64,000 nucleotides of DNA, taken from contig JANQPL010000011.1 of the NCBI GenBank assembly GCA_028289425.1, positions 186,001 to 250,000 on the forward strand. The letters are read 5' to 3'. The DNA comes from Alphaproteobacteria bacterium (GTDB lineage Bacteria > Pseudomonadota > Alphaproteobacteria > JANQMY01). Shown here piece by piece: positions 32,585 through 42,367 of the stretch. Within the stretch, counting starts at the first letter, position 1; each line of letters starts with the position of its first letter. Position numbers and translations under genes: made by a program. The notes below the pieces were generated by a model that worked only from the letters and a program-made list of their open reading frames with translations, was not told where the DNA came from and searched no databases.

Positions 32585-33778
32585 TTACGCGGCAGCGCGC
32601 AAGAATCCCTTCTTATTCAACCATTCTATGGTGATCCCGACCGCTTCGGCCATTTTTTCCGGCTGGCCCAAATAGTAATGGGTTGCCCCGTCGATGCGAT
32701 GGAATTCCTTATTGTCGTGGCCGATCCCTTCCATAATGCGCCGAGCATGGCTCGGCGTACAGGCGTCATCGGCCGAATTTTCGATCACCAGGACCGGCAC
32801 AGAAATCTTTCCGGCGCATTTCGGCCCATCCGCACGGGATTCCCGATAGGACCATTGGCTAAGCCAGGCCCTTAGCGAGGAATAGCGCGCCAGCCCCGCC
32901 GGCATCATGTTCACCACCCGCGGGTCGCCCATATAGCACCAATTGGGCCCTTTCCGGTCATTGGGATCGATGGACAAATCGAGCCAGCGCGGGTCCGCCA
33001 TGGTCCCGTGAACCACGAAAGCTTGCTCGTCAAAATGAAGGCCTTTGCTTCTAAGATCGTCGAGCCGGTTATGCACCCATGCGCTGATCTTTTCAGAACG
33101 TGCAATTTGCGCGGCGCGGAAGCGCTCCACATAAGCATCGGTGTAGGGCGGCTGGTTCGGGTTTTCCGGATTGTACAGATCGAGTTCCGGGTCCCGCTTA
33201 CTCGGGTCCAGCTCATCCAAAATCGACGGATCGAGCCATTCGGTAAGCGTGATTGCCCGTGACACATGCGCCGCCAATTGCAGCACCGCATCGGCCGGCG
33301 GCAATTGTGCGCCCACCACATCCACCGGATCGCCCGCCGGCGTTTCGGTGATGTCCGGCTGTTCGGCCTGGGATTGATAGAACATGGAAAGCGACCCGCC
33401 GCCCGACCATCCCGCGAGGACGACGGTTTCGTAGCCCAGCTTTTCTTTGGCGTATCGGATATAGGCCCCGAGATCGAGGATCACTTTTTCCATGATCAGG
33501 CCGGAATCGTTGTGAGGGTAGCGGCTGCCGCAGGTCAGCACCGGAATGCCCGCCCGCGCCAAAGCGTTGGGCATGGGCAACAGATTCATCACCCCCGTCG
33601 GATGCATGAATACGAGAACCGTTTTATGCGGGCTGTCCTTGGGCTTGAGATGCTGGCCTTCCACAACCACTTGATCCATCGCGCCGCCATAGGTTTCTTT
33701 AAAACCACTCTTTTCCTTGTAGGCCAGATAGATCGGCAGACGTTCCACCTCATAAACTTGCGATGTGTCTGCGTTCAT
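32585..33778 (-). CDS. Alpha/beta-hydrolase, 397 residues
   Basis: The protein contains the nucleophile elbow GWSGGGSLSMFY near residue 118, a large lid region with PADAVLQLAAHVSRAITLTEW, the acid VLVIENSADDACTP near residue 335 and the catalytic His in DGATHYYLGQP near residue 365. The ATG at 33778 follows gaggag, so the longer 417-residue form from 33838 is not adopted. The superfamily covers esterases and lactonases; this type has an unusually long lid. It is divergent from a TetR gene with about 190 nt between, which may control it. Confidence 0.85.
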   Translation of the reverse strand: MNADTSQVYEVERLPIYLAYKEKSGFKETYGGAMDQVVVEGQHLKPKDSPHKTVLVFMHPTGVMNLLPMPNALARAGIPVLTCGSRYPHNDSGLIMEKVILDLGAYIRYAKEKLGYETVVLAGWSGGGSLSMFYQSQAEQPDITETPAGDPVDVVGAQLPPADAVLQLAAHVSRAITLTEWLDPSILDELDPSKRDPELDLYNPENPNQPPYTDAYVERFRAAQIARSEKISAWVHNRLDDLRSKGLHFDEQAFVVHGTMADPRWLDLSIDPNDRKGPNWCYMGDPRVVNMMPAGLARYSSLRAWLSQWSYRESRADGPKCAGKISVPVLVIENSADDACTPSHARRIMEGIGHDNKEFHRIDGATHYYLGQPEKMAEAVGITIEWLNKKGFLRAAA

Positions 33779-33970
33779 TGTGGTCTCCTCTTTTTTGTTG
33801 CAGCGTCGCCCTGTGGCGAAAACATTCCCGTGCCACAAAGAAACTTACAGCATCCGACCGAACGAATGCGAGCCAACACCAATAAAATAGTGCCTTTGGT
33901 CACATTAGTGGTTCAGCACCGCGCCGGTTTGAGTCTAGAATAGAATTCGAGAGAACGCAGGGAGACGCTC

Positions 33971-34636
33971 ATGGTGAACGGGAGCCAGCACCAAGCGAGT
34001 AGTGCGCGCCAACAACAAATATTGGACGCCGCCCTTCACTGTTTTCTGGAAAAAGGAATTGACGCGACCACCATTGCCGATGTGCGCGAGCGGTCAAACG
34101 CCAGCACCGGCAGCATCTATCACCATTTCAAAGACAAAGAAGGCCTTGTGGGCGGCGTGTATCAACGCATTGTTGGCCGCTATCAAACCAGCCTGCAGTC
34201 CGCCTTGCCGGAAATGAACACCTCCAAAACATTGATCATGGGTCTGGTGTTGCATTTCACCGAATGGGCGGCACAAAACAAATCCGCCGTGCGGTTGCTT
34301 GGTGAAATGCGTCACAGCCCGGCCTCTCACCGCATGAATGGCCGTGCGGATCTGCCCAGGGAAACCATGCTTAGCCCCGCATTGGTCGATCTGGAGAAAG
34401 CCGCCGAAGACGGCGACATCATCAAAATGGCCGCGCCCTTATATGAAGCGATTATCCTTGGACCGGTCTTTACGGTGAGCGACTACTGGTATGACGACAA
34501 TCCCCGCGCCGCCAAAGATGCGGAGCAGTTGGCCAAATCCGCATGGCAGGCTTTGAATGTGAAAAGCGCCAACGGCAAAGACTCAACGAAAGACAAGAAA
34601 GACCGGCGCAAGAAGGGCAACAAGAAAAAGAAGTAG
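33971..34636 (+). CDS. TetR-family regulator with Lys-rich tail
   Basis: The 221-residue protein has the TetR DNA-binding domain (ATTIADVRERSNASTGSIYH, residues about 36-55) and a helical ligand-binding region to residue 185. It ends with about 25 residues dominated by Lys/Asp (DSTKDKKDRRKKGNKKKK), an unusual add-on that may strengthen nucleic-acid binding. It is divergent from the alpha/beta-hydrolase gene, which is its likely target. An atypical charged C-terminus of the same kind is seen on the WS/DGAT protein of this window. Confidence 0.88.
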   Translation: MVNGSQHQASSARQQQILDAALHCFLEKGIDATTIADVRERSNASTGSIYHHFKDKEGLVGGVYQRIVGRYQTSLQSALPEMNTSKTLIMGLVLHFTEWAAQNKSAVRLLGEMRHSPASHRMNGRADLPRETMLSPALVDLEKAAEDGDIIKMAAPLYEAIILGPVFTVSDYWYDDNPRAAKDAEQLAKSAWQALNVKSANGKDSTKDKKDRRKKGNKKKK

Positions 34637-34668
34637 CGCGGGGCTATGTCGATCCCCTGATCCAATTA

Positions 34669-35475
34669 TTATGCGGGGTCCTGCCCCGCGGACTTTCCGC
34701 GGAAGTGCAAGTAAGCGCGGGCGAGGTATCCCACCAAGATCAAATTAAACAGGATGGCTTGCGCAATCCCCAGCGCCCGCGACACCGCCTGTACCGTCAT
34801 GGGCGCACTGCTTTGGAGGAAGGGGCCGGTCAGTCCGGTCAACAGCAAACTCACGATCAGCGACACGGCGCCGATCACCAAAAGACCCGTGGCCAAGCGC
34901 AGACCATTGCCCTGCGTAAGCTGCCAGGCCTCTCGAAAGCTCAAGCTTTCATCGGAAACCGCCAGGGCCGACAGAACCAAATAAAGCCGCGCGGTTACGC
35001 CAAAGGCAATGATCACCACGATGGGCGCCAGCAATGACGCAATCGCTTCATTGGGCTGACCGCCGCTGATCACCAGGGCAAAAGCGGCCAAGGGCAGGGA
35101 CGCGATAATAGCTGCGATAATCCCTAGCAAAGCGATCACAATTTGCGTCGCCACATATCGCAACGTGACGGGTGGAAATACGGGCCCCGGCTCGCGAATA
35201 TCCTCGCCCAAGATGACCACGCGCTGCCAGCGAATACAGATGGGCGCGAGAATAACGAGGGATAGTAGACCGGCAATTAACAGCCAAGCCGCCGACGGAA
35301 GCTCGGTTTCCAATCGCGAGCGATAGAAAATGTCGCCCATGGTGACCAACAACAGCGCAAAAAACGGTAAGCGCGCTTCTTGGAGCACGGAAAAACGGTC
35401 CGCCCAGAGTTTTTCCAGGGTAAAGCCGATCGCCGGCACGATCGGAAACTGATCTTCATTTAAGGTCGAGGACAT
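34669..35475 (-). CDS. Polytopic membrane protein, paralogue C
   Basis: The 268-residue protein has about six membrane helices. Conserved points shared with the upstream gene (35544-36374) are P-(I/V)-(C/S)-IRW-(Q/H)-R near residue 80, a LVLSA(L/A) segment near 170 and the (W)-Q-L-T-QGNGLR loop near 190, where the partner has W-LATKGNGLR. It is a tandem paralogue. I recognise no named family; it may be a YciC-like or transporter-like membrane protein, but nothing fixes this. Confidence 0.75.
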   Translation of the reverse strand: MSSTLNEDQFPIVPAIGFTLEKLWADRFSVLQEARLPFFALLLVTMGDIFYRSRLETELPSAAWLLIAGLLSLVILAPICIRWQRVVILGEDIREPGPVFPPVTLRYVATQIVIALLGIIAAIIASLPLAAFALVISGGQPNEAIASLLAPIVVIIAFGVTARLYLVLSALAVSDESLSFREAWQLTQGNGLRLATGLLVIGAVSLIVSLLLTGLTGPFLQSSAPMTVQAVSRALGIAQAILFNLILVGYLARAYLHFRGKSAGQDPA

Positions 35476-35543
35476 TCACTACCCAATACTTTTCCGCCCG
35501 GTTAACGCCCAACCCAGGCGCCGCTTAGCAATTCGGCATCGCC

Positions 35544-36374
35544 CTAAGACCGTTCGGAACTCTGTGAAAGCGCGCCATCTGGGGTATCGCCTAGCCTTTT
35601 TTGCACAAGTTGAACATAGGCATAGGAAATATAGCCCACTTGCACCAAAGTGATCAGCATTTCAATGACCACATAGGCCGAAGCGAAGACAAACAGCAGA
35701 ATTACATCCGCAATCCCGCCAATACTGTCCATGAACACCAGGTCCAACAGCGCCGTTCCCGCCCATTCGACAAGAGCAATCACAAGAGCGCCTGCGGTAA
35801 TCCGCAACCCGTTCCCCTTTGTGGCAAGCCAGGCATGTTCAATCTTCAACCGGTCATTGCCGACGGCGATCGCAGGCAACACAACCAAAAACCGGCACAT
35901 GACGGAAAGGGCAAGTACAGCCGCAACAAAGAACACGCCCATCACACCAATGGCGGCAAGCGGGCCCTCCGCATTGGCGCCCTGTATGCCGGCGATGACC
36001 GGTTCCAACATCAGCACCAACGGGATGAACAGCACCGCCCCCAATACGAGCAGGGCGGTTTGAGCGAAGAAATAGGCGCCCGTGCGCGGGACGAAAAAGC
36101 CGGGCAAGGCATCCAGCGGCTCATTCAAGATACAAAGGCGGTGCCAGCGGATACTGACCGGCACCAGCAGCAGCATGGCGGTAGCGCCCGACAAAAAGAC
36201 AACACCATCGCCGCCTTGGGAGTCGAAGAAAAAGAGATCGACCGCCGCAAAGAACAAGGGCGTCAAAAGAAGCGCAAGAAACGCTTCCGGCCGTTTAGCA
36301 AACAGCTCTGGGGCATAGGCCAACAGATGACGCCAAGCCACCGCCAATGCGGCAAAGGGATCGAACTGTGTCAC
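35544..36374 (-). CDS. Polytopic membrane protein, paralogue D
   Basis: The 276-residue protein has about six hydrophobic helices and the same key positions as paralogue C (VSIRWHR near 78, KGNGLR near 190). It lies between the DUF3604 copy-2 gene (17 nt upstream) and paralogue C (68 nt downstream), so the three may form one transcript. The pair resembles small integral proteins of unknown role. Function not assigned. Confidence 0.75.
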   Translation of the reverse strand: MTQFDPFAALAVAWRHLLAYAPELFAKRPEAFLALLLTPLFFAAVDLFFFDSQGGDGVVFLSGATAMLLLVPVSIRWHRLCILNEPLDALPGFFVPRTGAYFFAQTALLVLGAVLFIPLVLMLEPVIAGIQGANAEGPLAAIGVMGVFFVAAVLALSVMCRFLVVLPAIAVGNDRLKIEHAWLATKGNGLRITAGALVIALVEWAGTALLDLVFMDSIGGIADVILLFVFASAYVVIEMLITLVQVGYISYAYVQLVQKRLGDTPDGALSQSSERS

Positions 36375-36390
36375 GGGTACGCGTTAATTC

Positions 36391-38595
36391 CTATTCCGGC
36401 GTCGCCGCCACGTCGACAAATATGGGCGAGGACCAGGCACGGTGCTCCACATCGGCCAAACAGTCATCGGCCGGATCGGTGCGGCCGTCGCCATAACATG
36501 GGTTCACCTTAACGCAGTTTCCGTCCTGATCATATGTGCAGCGCAGGGTGTTGCCATTGATGGTCGGCGTCGCTTCTTGAATGGCGCGGGCGTAATAGTA
36601 GGCGGTACGGCCCGCGCTTGCGAATTCCAGATCCGTGAACGCCACATCGCAGCCATTGCCGTCATCGGCACAGTCGAAGACCCGCCACGGGTCGTCAATC
36701 AGTTCATGCAGCGGTTCGTCGGGGGCAATTTGAGGCCGGATTCGCACAATCTCGATACGGACAATCTTAAGGCGATCGTCCGACGGATTGTAGCATTCGC
36801 CTTTGCACAACAGCCGGAGCCGGTCGGCCGGAAGGGCCGATGACACATGATCGGGACATCCGGGCTTTTGCTTCAAGGCCCCCGCCGCACGCACCCGGAA
36901 GGTGGGATTGTCCGTCAGCGTAACTTCCGTTCCCATGGGCGCGCCACCGTCAGGACCGTTTTCAAGATCGAACCAAAGCAAGATCCGCGGCCCGCTGGTG
37001 CCGTAGACTTCGCGGTTTGCCACCGCCTGCCATATCGCCTTGCGGTCGCGGCCTTCCGCATGGGCCGCCACCAAACCGCCCGTATACAGAAAAGACGTGA
37101 CCCGGTCCGTATCGCGCCCGTTGAAGCCTTTAAGTTCGCCCGTGTTTTCTGCTTGCGGGGCGGGATCCGAAACGCGTTCCGGCTGAGGCCGCATTGGGCC
37201 TGCGGCATCGGTCATGCCTTTGCGCGCAAATTCTTTGTAGCCGGCGCCCGCGCGTGCGGTGTGATTGTCGCTTGAGCCTAAGAAACCAAACCGGTTGCCG
37301 CGCACCGGCTTGCCGTTTTCGTCGAAAGCCCGCCGCGCGAGCGTATATTGCACCGACATGCGCGGCCGGTAATTGAAGGCCGGCAGAAAACAATCCGGAC
37401 ACTGACCGGCATCGAGCCAGTCTTGCACCGAGCTGCCGGGGATTACCGCATGGCCGGACCGTTTGGCGGCAATGTGGAAAAGCCGCGCATCCTTTTCGTT
37501 TTGCGCGCACTGCTCTTCGTCAAGCCCTGCCTGCAGACACGCTGCCTTGACGATTTCGCCCGCGCGCCAGCAATTAGGCGTAAAGTCTTCTGTCGGTTCC
37601 GGACAAACCAGCGTGCCGTCGTCTTGCGTCAGAAGCGTCCGGAACGCGCCGTAGGTTTCGCTGTTGCCGTGACCGGAATAAACCTCGATGAGCGATTGCC
37701 GCGTGTCGTTATAGTTTTCTTCCGTCAGCTGATCATCCCAGCGCGTACCGGGCAGGGCCGTCATGCCCCAGGCCGTGCCGTGGGGAATGACCAGGCTGGG
37801 CATGCCCCACTCATCGAGCTTGTCGTGGAGTTTTTTCGGCGTTTCCGCTTTCTCCCGGCAGCCGGCAGGCAGATCGCGCACGGGCACGCCGTCGGCGCAG
37901 GCCTCGACGGCCGCCGCTTCAGACAAATAATTGAGATAGGCGTGGGTGCGTCCATCCCGCTGGGTGCTGCCCAAAATCAAGCGTGCCAGAGTGGGCATGC
38001 CGAACACGCCGCCGGAACCCGATTCGATCGGCCGCGTGGGGATCTCGTCATCCTCAAGGCCTTGAAGGATGACGTTCTTGTGCCCGTAATGGGTCGCGGG
38101 CGACGTGCCCGATTGGGTCCATTCCCACCCCAGAAACGCCACCATATCGGGATTTGCCGGATCGCCCGCTACCGCGTTGCATTGGCGGATCGTGTCGATC
38201 GTATCGCGCCAGAAGGCCGGCGTGAGGCCTTCCGCATGATCGTTGATGGACCAAAAGTCCAGCGCGGAGCAATAACGCGCAAAATCGCAGGCGTCCGCCG
38301 GCGGATGGGTGCCTTCGCCGCCAACCAGCGGCAAGGACAGCTGAAACGCATCGGACGAGTAGGTGGTGTGGACGTGAAAATCGCCGAACAGGATTTGTTT
38401 TGGCCCCGCCCGCAACGCAGAAGCGGCCGAAGACTGTGCCGCTTGCCGCTGCCCGATCACCTGGGGTGGCGTCGGCGTAACGGCGATCGCGCCTGGTTCC
38501 TCATGGCCCCCCCACCAACCGCCGATAATGCTCTGAGCAAGCAGGCCCGCGATAACCACGAGCCCCGCCAGGCCCCATCCAATCCGCGCTAACAT
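36391..38595 (-). CDS. DUF3604 protein, probable exported metal-dependent hydrolase (copy 2)
   Basis: The 734-residue product is a paralogue of 27442-29700. It has an N-terminal membrane segment, FGDFHVHTTYSSDAF near residue 62, WSINDHAEG near 107, LGWEWTQSG near 141, LVIPHGTAWG near 260, GSSDNHTARAGAG near 440, YGTSGPRILLWFDL near 520, and matching Cys pairs near the end. Unlike copy 1 it is not followed by PPIase and HupE genes but by two membrane-protein genes. The ATG at 38595 aligns with the start of copy 1 (MLARIGWGL) and follows aagggg; earlier in-frame starts are less likely. Confidence 0.87.
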   Translation of the reverse strand: MLARIGWGLAGLVVIAGLLAQSIIGGWWGGHEEPGAIAVTPTPPQVIGQRQAAQSSAASALRAGPKQILFGDFHVHTTYSSDAFQLSLPLVGGEGTHPPADACDFARYCSALDFWSINDHAEGLTPAFWRDTIDTIRQCNAVAGDPANPDMVAFLGWEWTQSGTSPATHYGHKNVILQGLEDDEIPTRPIESGSGGVFGMPTLARLILGSTQRDGRTHAYLNYLSEAAAVEACADGVPVRDLPAGCREKAETPKKLHDKLDEWGMPSLVIPHGTAWGMTALPGTRWDDQLTEENYNDTRQSLIEVYSGHGNSETYGAFRTLLTQDDGTLVCPEPTEDFTPNCWRAGEIVKAACLQAGLDEEQCAQNEKDARLFHIAAKRSGHAVIPGSSVQDWLDAGQCPDCFLPAFNYRPRMSVQYTLARRAFDENGKPVRGNRFGFLGSSDNHTARAGAGYKEFARKGMTDAAGPMRPQPERVSDPAPQAENTGELKGFNGRDTDRVTSFLYTGGLVAAHAEGRDRKAIWQAVANREVYGTSGPRILLWFDLENGPDGGAPMGTEVTLTDNPTFRVRAAGALKQKPGCPDHVSSALPADRLRLLCKGECYNPSDDRLKIVRIEIVRIRPQIAPDEPLHELIDDPWRVFDCADDGNGCDVAFTDLEFASAGRTAYYYARAIQEATPTINGNTLRCTYDQDGNCVKVNPCYGDGRTDPADDCLADVEHRAWSSPIFVDVAATPE

Positions 38596-38774
38596 GGCCA
38601 TCCCCTTTTTTTGTTTTCTGAACCGCACCTGTCTTGAGCGTATCGCAAGCCTACTGTGGTACGCCCGCAAAAGAAAACATTGGCATTAACCGTCCTGTTT
38701 GTCACAACTGATCCCTTACTGAGTCGGGCAACGGCCCGGCGGTCATCTCAACACTCGGAGCGCTGCACCGGCCT

Positions 38775-40637
38775 ATGCGCCTGATCGGGATCTATGCAGA
38801 CAGCTTGGACGAGGCGCGCCCCTTCATCGCAACCCTCGATCCGATAATGTACGCGCAGGAGGACATGCGGGCGCTTGTTGAGCCAACCGAGCAAGCGCCC
38901 TTGGCCGTGTTCTCGCAAGGAAATCCTTATCCGGAAATTCACTGCGACCGCGCCGCCAACGGCAACATCACTCTTTTGGACGGCGTTTTGTTCAACCCCG
39001 ACGGCTTGCGCAGTGCCCGCGCCAGTGTCGCGGCGGCCCTCGGCCACGCCATCGAAGAAGACGGCCTGTCCGCTCTGGCCCGCGCGGATGCGGCAGCGAT
39101 GATCTGCCATTTCGATGCCGCCACCGAAACGCTGACGCTCGCCCGCGACCCGATCGGCAATGTGCCGTCCTTTTACATGGACAATGACGACGCCTTTCTG
39201 TGGGCATCGGACCTTCCCTCCCTTCTGCCCTTCGTCCGGTCGCCGGAGATACATCCCGCAGCGCTGGACTTCTTCATGTCCAACGGATATGTGCCGGCCC
39301 CTTGGTCCATGGTGCGCGGGATCCACCGCGTGCCGCCGGGTCATGCGATCATCAAACAAAAAGGAACTGCGGCGCGCACGCAAGCCTATTGGCGGCCCAG
39401 CGGGACCCCGCCACTGGCGTTGTCGGAGGATGAAATTGTCGCGCGCTTCGAAGAGCTGTTCCCCAAAGCGGTCGCCCGGCGCGTGTCCGATATCAAAAAA
39501 ACCGGCGTGTTGCTGTCGGCCGGCGTCGATTCCAAAACCGTGTTGGCAGCGGCGAAGAACCATTTCGGTAGCGCCCCACAGTCTGTCACCTTTCATTATG
39601 TGGGCCATGACGGCCACTTAAACGAAGCGTCGGAAGCAAAGGCGTGTGCGGAGCACTTTGGCTCACGCCACCATGTGGTTCCGTTCGAGCCGGCCGATCT
39701 TCCGGCCATGCTTCCCAAAATGGTTTCGGATTTCGGCGAACCCTTTTCCTATGGCCTTCACACGGCAGTGCTGAGCGCGGTGCGGGATGTGGGCATTCGC
39801 GATTTGTTGTGCGGCACTGGCGCGGATGGTTGGTTTGCGGGCTTCCAGGAGTTGAGCGCCCGGCGATATATTTCGCAGAATCCGGCGCTGAAATGGGCCC
39901 TGCGAACGGGCACCAGGATAACGCGGCAAACCGAAAACGCCCTGCACGCCTTGGGGTATGATGGGGGCGTACCCATCGCCGGCGAGTACGCCCGGCGGTT
40001 TCACATCGGCATATGGACGGCGCAAACCGGCTTTCCCTTCTATCTTGCGGAATATATCGCGCCCTACTGGCTGCGCCGGCGGCTTTACCTAAACCCCGAA
40101 CTGGCGGATTGGGGCCGGCGCGAAAAGCGTATGTTGCGCGACGCGGTCCGGGCGGACCTTGAGGACGAATCCTTGATCGCCCGGGGCAAGATCCTCAGCA
40201 CACGGTTTTATGGCGCCGACATGATGCAGAATTGGAATCATTGGTCGGCACGGGCGTCGGGCACCGCCATTCACACGCCCTATTACGATCTGGAGCTGAT
40301 GGATTTGATCGCCCGGCTGCCCCTCGACCGGTCCGGCAAGCCGGAACTGCGCAAATACGCGGCCACCATGATGCCGCACGACATGGCCTATACCAAGAAG
40401 ATTGCGCAAAGCGTTCCGCTGACGGATTGGTTTTCCGGCCCCTTGAAAGAGTTTGTTGGCGACTATCTGGCGGGCGAGGCCGTCCGGGCGGGCGGCGTAT
40501 TCGATTCCGCCATGGCACTGAAGACATGGCATCGCAAGCCGCCCCATGTGGAAAACATCGATTGGGCTCTTTGGAACATCATCGCCGTGTCGGAATGGCA
40601 GAAAGTGTTCGGCGTGAGCGCGCCACGCGCCACCTAA
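38775..40637 (+). CDS. Asparagine-synthase-like protein lacking the N-terminal catalytic Cys
   Basis: The 620-residue protein has an N-terminal glutaminase-like half (through about residue 190) followed by an ATP-pyrophosphatase domain with the PP-loop LLSAGVDSK near residue 240 (canonical SGGxDS) and PFSYGLHTAVLSAV near residue 320. Ordinary asparagine synthetase starts Met-Cys; here the sequence starts MRLIGIYADS with no Cys near the start, so glutamine hydrolysis is probably lost. The protein may use free ammonia, or activate a carboxylate for amide or lactam formation as in some natural-product enzymes. A plus-strand acyl-CoA synthetase gene follows 63 nt later. Confidence 0.83.
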   Translation: MRLIGIYADSLDEARPFIATLDPIMYAQEDMRALVEPTEQAPLAVFSQGNPYPEIHCDRAANGNITLLDGVLFNPDGLRSARASVAAALGHAIEEDGLSALARADAAAMICHFDAATETLTLARDPIGNVPSFYMDNDDAFLWASDLPSLLPFVRSPEIHPAALDFFMSNGYVPAPWSMVRGIHRVPPGHAIIKQKGTAARTQAYWRPSGTPPLALSEDEIVARFEELFPKAVARRVSDIKKTGVLLSAGVDSKTVLAAAKNHFGSAPQSVTFHYVGHDGHLNEASEAKACAEHFGSRHHVVPFEPADLPAMLPKMVSDFGEPFSYGLHTAVLSAVRDVGIRDLLCGTGADGWFAGFQELSARRYISQNPALKWALRTGTRITRQTENALHALGYDGGVPIAGEYARRFHIGIWTAQTGFPFYLAEYIAPYWLRRRLYLNPELADWGRREKRMLRDAVRADLEDESLIARGKILSTRFYGADMMQNWNHWSARASGTAIHTPYYDLELMDLIARLPLDRSGKPELRKYAATMMPHDMAYTKKIAQSVPLTDWFSGPLKEFVGDYLAGEAVRAGGVFDSAMALKTWHRKPPHVENIDWALWNIIAVSEWQKVFGVSAPRAT

Positions 40638-40700
40638 AAACGGGGTGACAGGCACGCCCGGTCGCGCCAAACTATCTCCAAAAACACCAGGAGAACGACC

Positions 40701-42242
40701 ATGGATGTGCGAACGGCGATGGCGCGCGCCGCCTTATTCAACGCAAACCGCGAGGCGGTGGTCTGGCGGGACCGGCGCCTCACCTTTGCCGAAAGCTGGG
40801 AGCGCAGCATTCGCCTTGCCAACGGATTGATCAGCCTGGGGCTGAAGCCCGGGGACCGGGTGGGGGTGCTGGAAGACAATTGCGTGGATGCCGCCGATTT
40901 CTTCGGCGCCGGCGCCATTGCCAATGTGGTCCGTGTACCCCTTTATCCGCGCAACGGCCGGGAGGCGCATCTACACATGTTGGGTCATACCAATTGCCGG
41001 GCGCTGTTGGTGGCGCCCCAACACGCGGCCGAAGTGGATGGGTTCTCCGAAGAGCTGCCGGACCTCGATCACATCCTCATTCGCGATGAGAGTTATGAGC
41101 CCTGGCTTGCGGAACAATCGAGAGACATTCCGGACATCACCGCGGATGAGAACGATGTCTACATCATCCGTCACACCGGCGGCACCACGGGCAAATCCAA
41201 AGGCGTGGCCTACACCCACAAAGCCTGGATGTCCGCCGGGCGTGATTGGTTCTACAGCTTCCCGCCGGTGGAGCCCGGCGACCGGCAGCTCCATGTGGGG
41301 CCCATCAGCCACGGGTCGGGCTATCAATATCTGCCGGTGTGGATGGCCGGCGGCTGCAATGTGCTGATGGATCATTTCCACCCCGCCGAAACGCTGGACC
41401 TGATGGAGCAAGAACAAATCGCCTATGCCTTTTTGGTGCCCACCATGCTGAACGCCATGGTGCATGACCCCAGCATTAAGGGGCGCGATTGGTCAGCACT
41501 CAAATGCATCCTCGTGGGCGCGGCGCCCATTTCCGATGCAACGGCGCTGAAGGCGCGCGAGATCTTCGGCGACGTGCTCTATCAAGGCTATGGCCAGACC
41601 GAAGTCTTGCCGGTGACGATGATGGGTCCGCGCCAATGGTTCGCCACCGATGTAGAGGGGTCGACGCCCTTGCGCGCTTGCGGCCTGGCCCTGCCGTTTG
41701 CCCAGGTGCAGATCTGGGATGAAGACAATAACGAGGTGCCGTTGGGCGACGTGGGAGAAATCTGCTGCAAGGCGGATGGTCAAATGTCCGGCTTTTGGAA
41801 CAATGAAGAGGCGACTGCCGAACGCATGATCGGCGGCTGGGTCAAGACCGGCGATATGGGCCGCATGGACCAGAACGGCTATCTCTACATTGTGGACCGG
41901 GCCGACGATATGATCATCTCCGGCGGTTACAACATTTGGCCGCTGGAGCTTGAAAACGTGATTGCGGATCACCCGGCGGTGGTGGAAGTGGCCGTGTTCG
42001 GCGTGCCTCACGACAAATGGGGCGAAAGCCCTTACGCCATTTGCGTGACCGACGGCACAACAAAAGTTTCAGAGGAGGAGATCATTTCTCTGTGTACGGA
42101 GCGCTTGGGGTCTTACAAGAAACCGGCGGGTGTGACGTTGCAAACCGATCCGTTACCCAAATCGCCCGTGGGCAAAATCAAGCGCAAGGATTTGCGCGAA
42201 CCCTTCTGGGCGGGCAAAGACAGGCGGGTTGCGGGGAGCTGA
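40701..42242 (+). CDS. AMP-forming acyl-CoA synthetase / ligase
   Basis: The 513-residue ANL-family enzyme has the P-loop IRHTGGTTGKSKGVAYTH near residue 155, YQGYGQTEVLPV near 293, GWVKTGDMGRMDQ near 380 and the C-terminal SPVGKIKRKDLR near 490 with the catalytic Lys. It activates a carboxylate to acyl-AMP and then acyl-CoA. The RBS is caggaga. It follows the asparagine-synthase-like gene and may act on a shared substrate; the next gene (HELAH protein) is 126 nt downstream beyond a hairpin. Substrate unknown. Confidence 0.93.
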   Translation: MDVRTAMARAALFNANREAVVWRDRRLTFAESWERSIRLANGLISLGLKPGDRVGVLEDNCVDAADFFGAGAIANVVRVPLYPRNGREAHLHMLGHTNCRALLVAPQHAAEVDGFSEELPDLDHILIRDESYEPWLAEQSRDIPDITADENDVYIIRHTGGTTGKSKGVAYTHKAWMSAGRDWFYSFPPVEPGDRQLHVGPISHGSGYQYLPVWMAGGCNVLMDHFHPAETLDLMEQEQIAYAFLVPTMLNAMVHDPSIKGRDWSALKCILVGAAPISDATALKAREIFGDVLYQGYGQTEVLPVTMMGPRQWFATDVEGSTPLRACGLALPFAQVQIWDEDNNEVPLGDVGEICCKADGQMSGFWNNEEATAERMIGGWVKTGDMGRMDQNGYLYIVDRADDMIISGGYNIWPLELENVIADHPAVVEVAVFGVPHDKWGESPYAICVTDGTTKVSEEEIISLCTERLGSYKKPAGVTLQTDPLPKSPVGKIKRKDLREPFWAGKDRRVAGS

Positions 42243-42254
42243 CCCCCCTCCTGA

Positions 42255-42278
42255 CCTTCCCCCGCACGCGGGGGAAGG
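42255..42278. repeat. G/C palindrome after acyl-CoA synthetase gene
   Basis: 11-bp arms (ccttcccccgc and gcgggggaagg) separated by 2 nt. A close relative is the perfect 24-bp palindrome at 43153-43176 and another at 43206-43229. These are likely dispersed hairpins located in intergenic DNA. Confidence 0.7.
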
Positions 42279-42367
42279 AAAAATGTGCAGCAGGTTCATG
42301 CGATTAGCCTTCTCCCGTTTAGGGGATTGGGAATGGCAAAGGCTTTTCATCCGAAGGATAAACAATA

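Noticed and set aside
33779-33970. Operator for the TetR gene at 33971
   Set aside because: Several short partial dyads (around tctagaatagaattcgaga) exist, but none is repeated or convincing enough to list.
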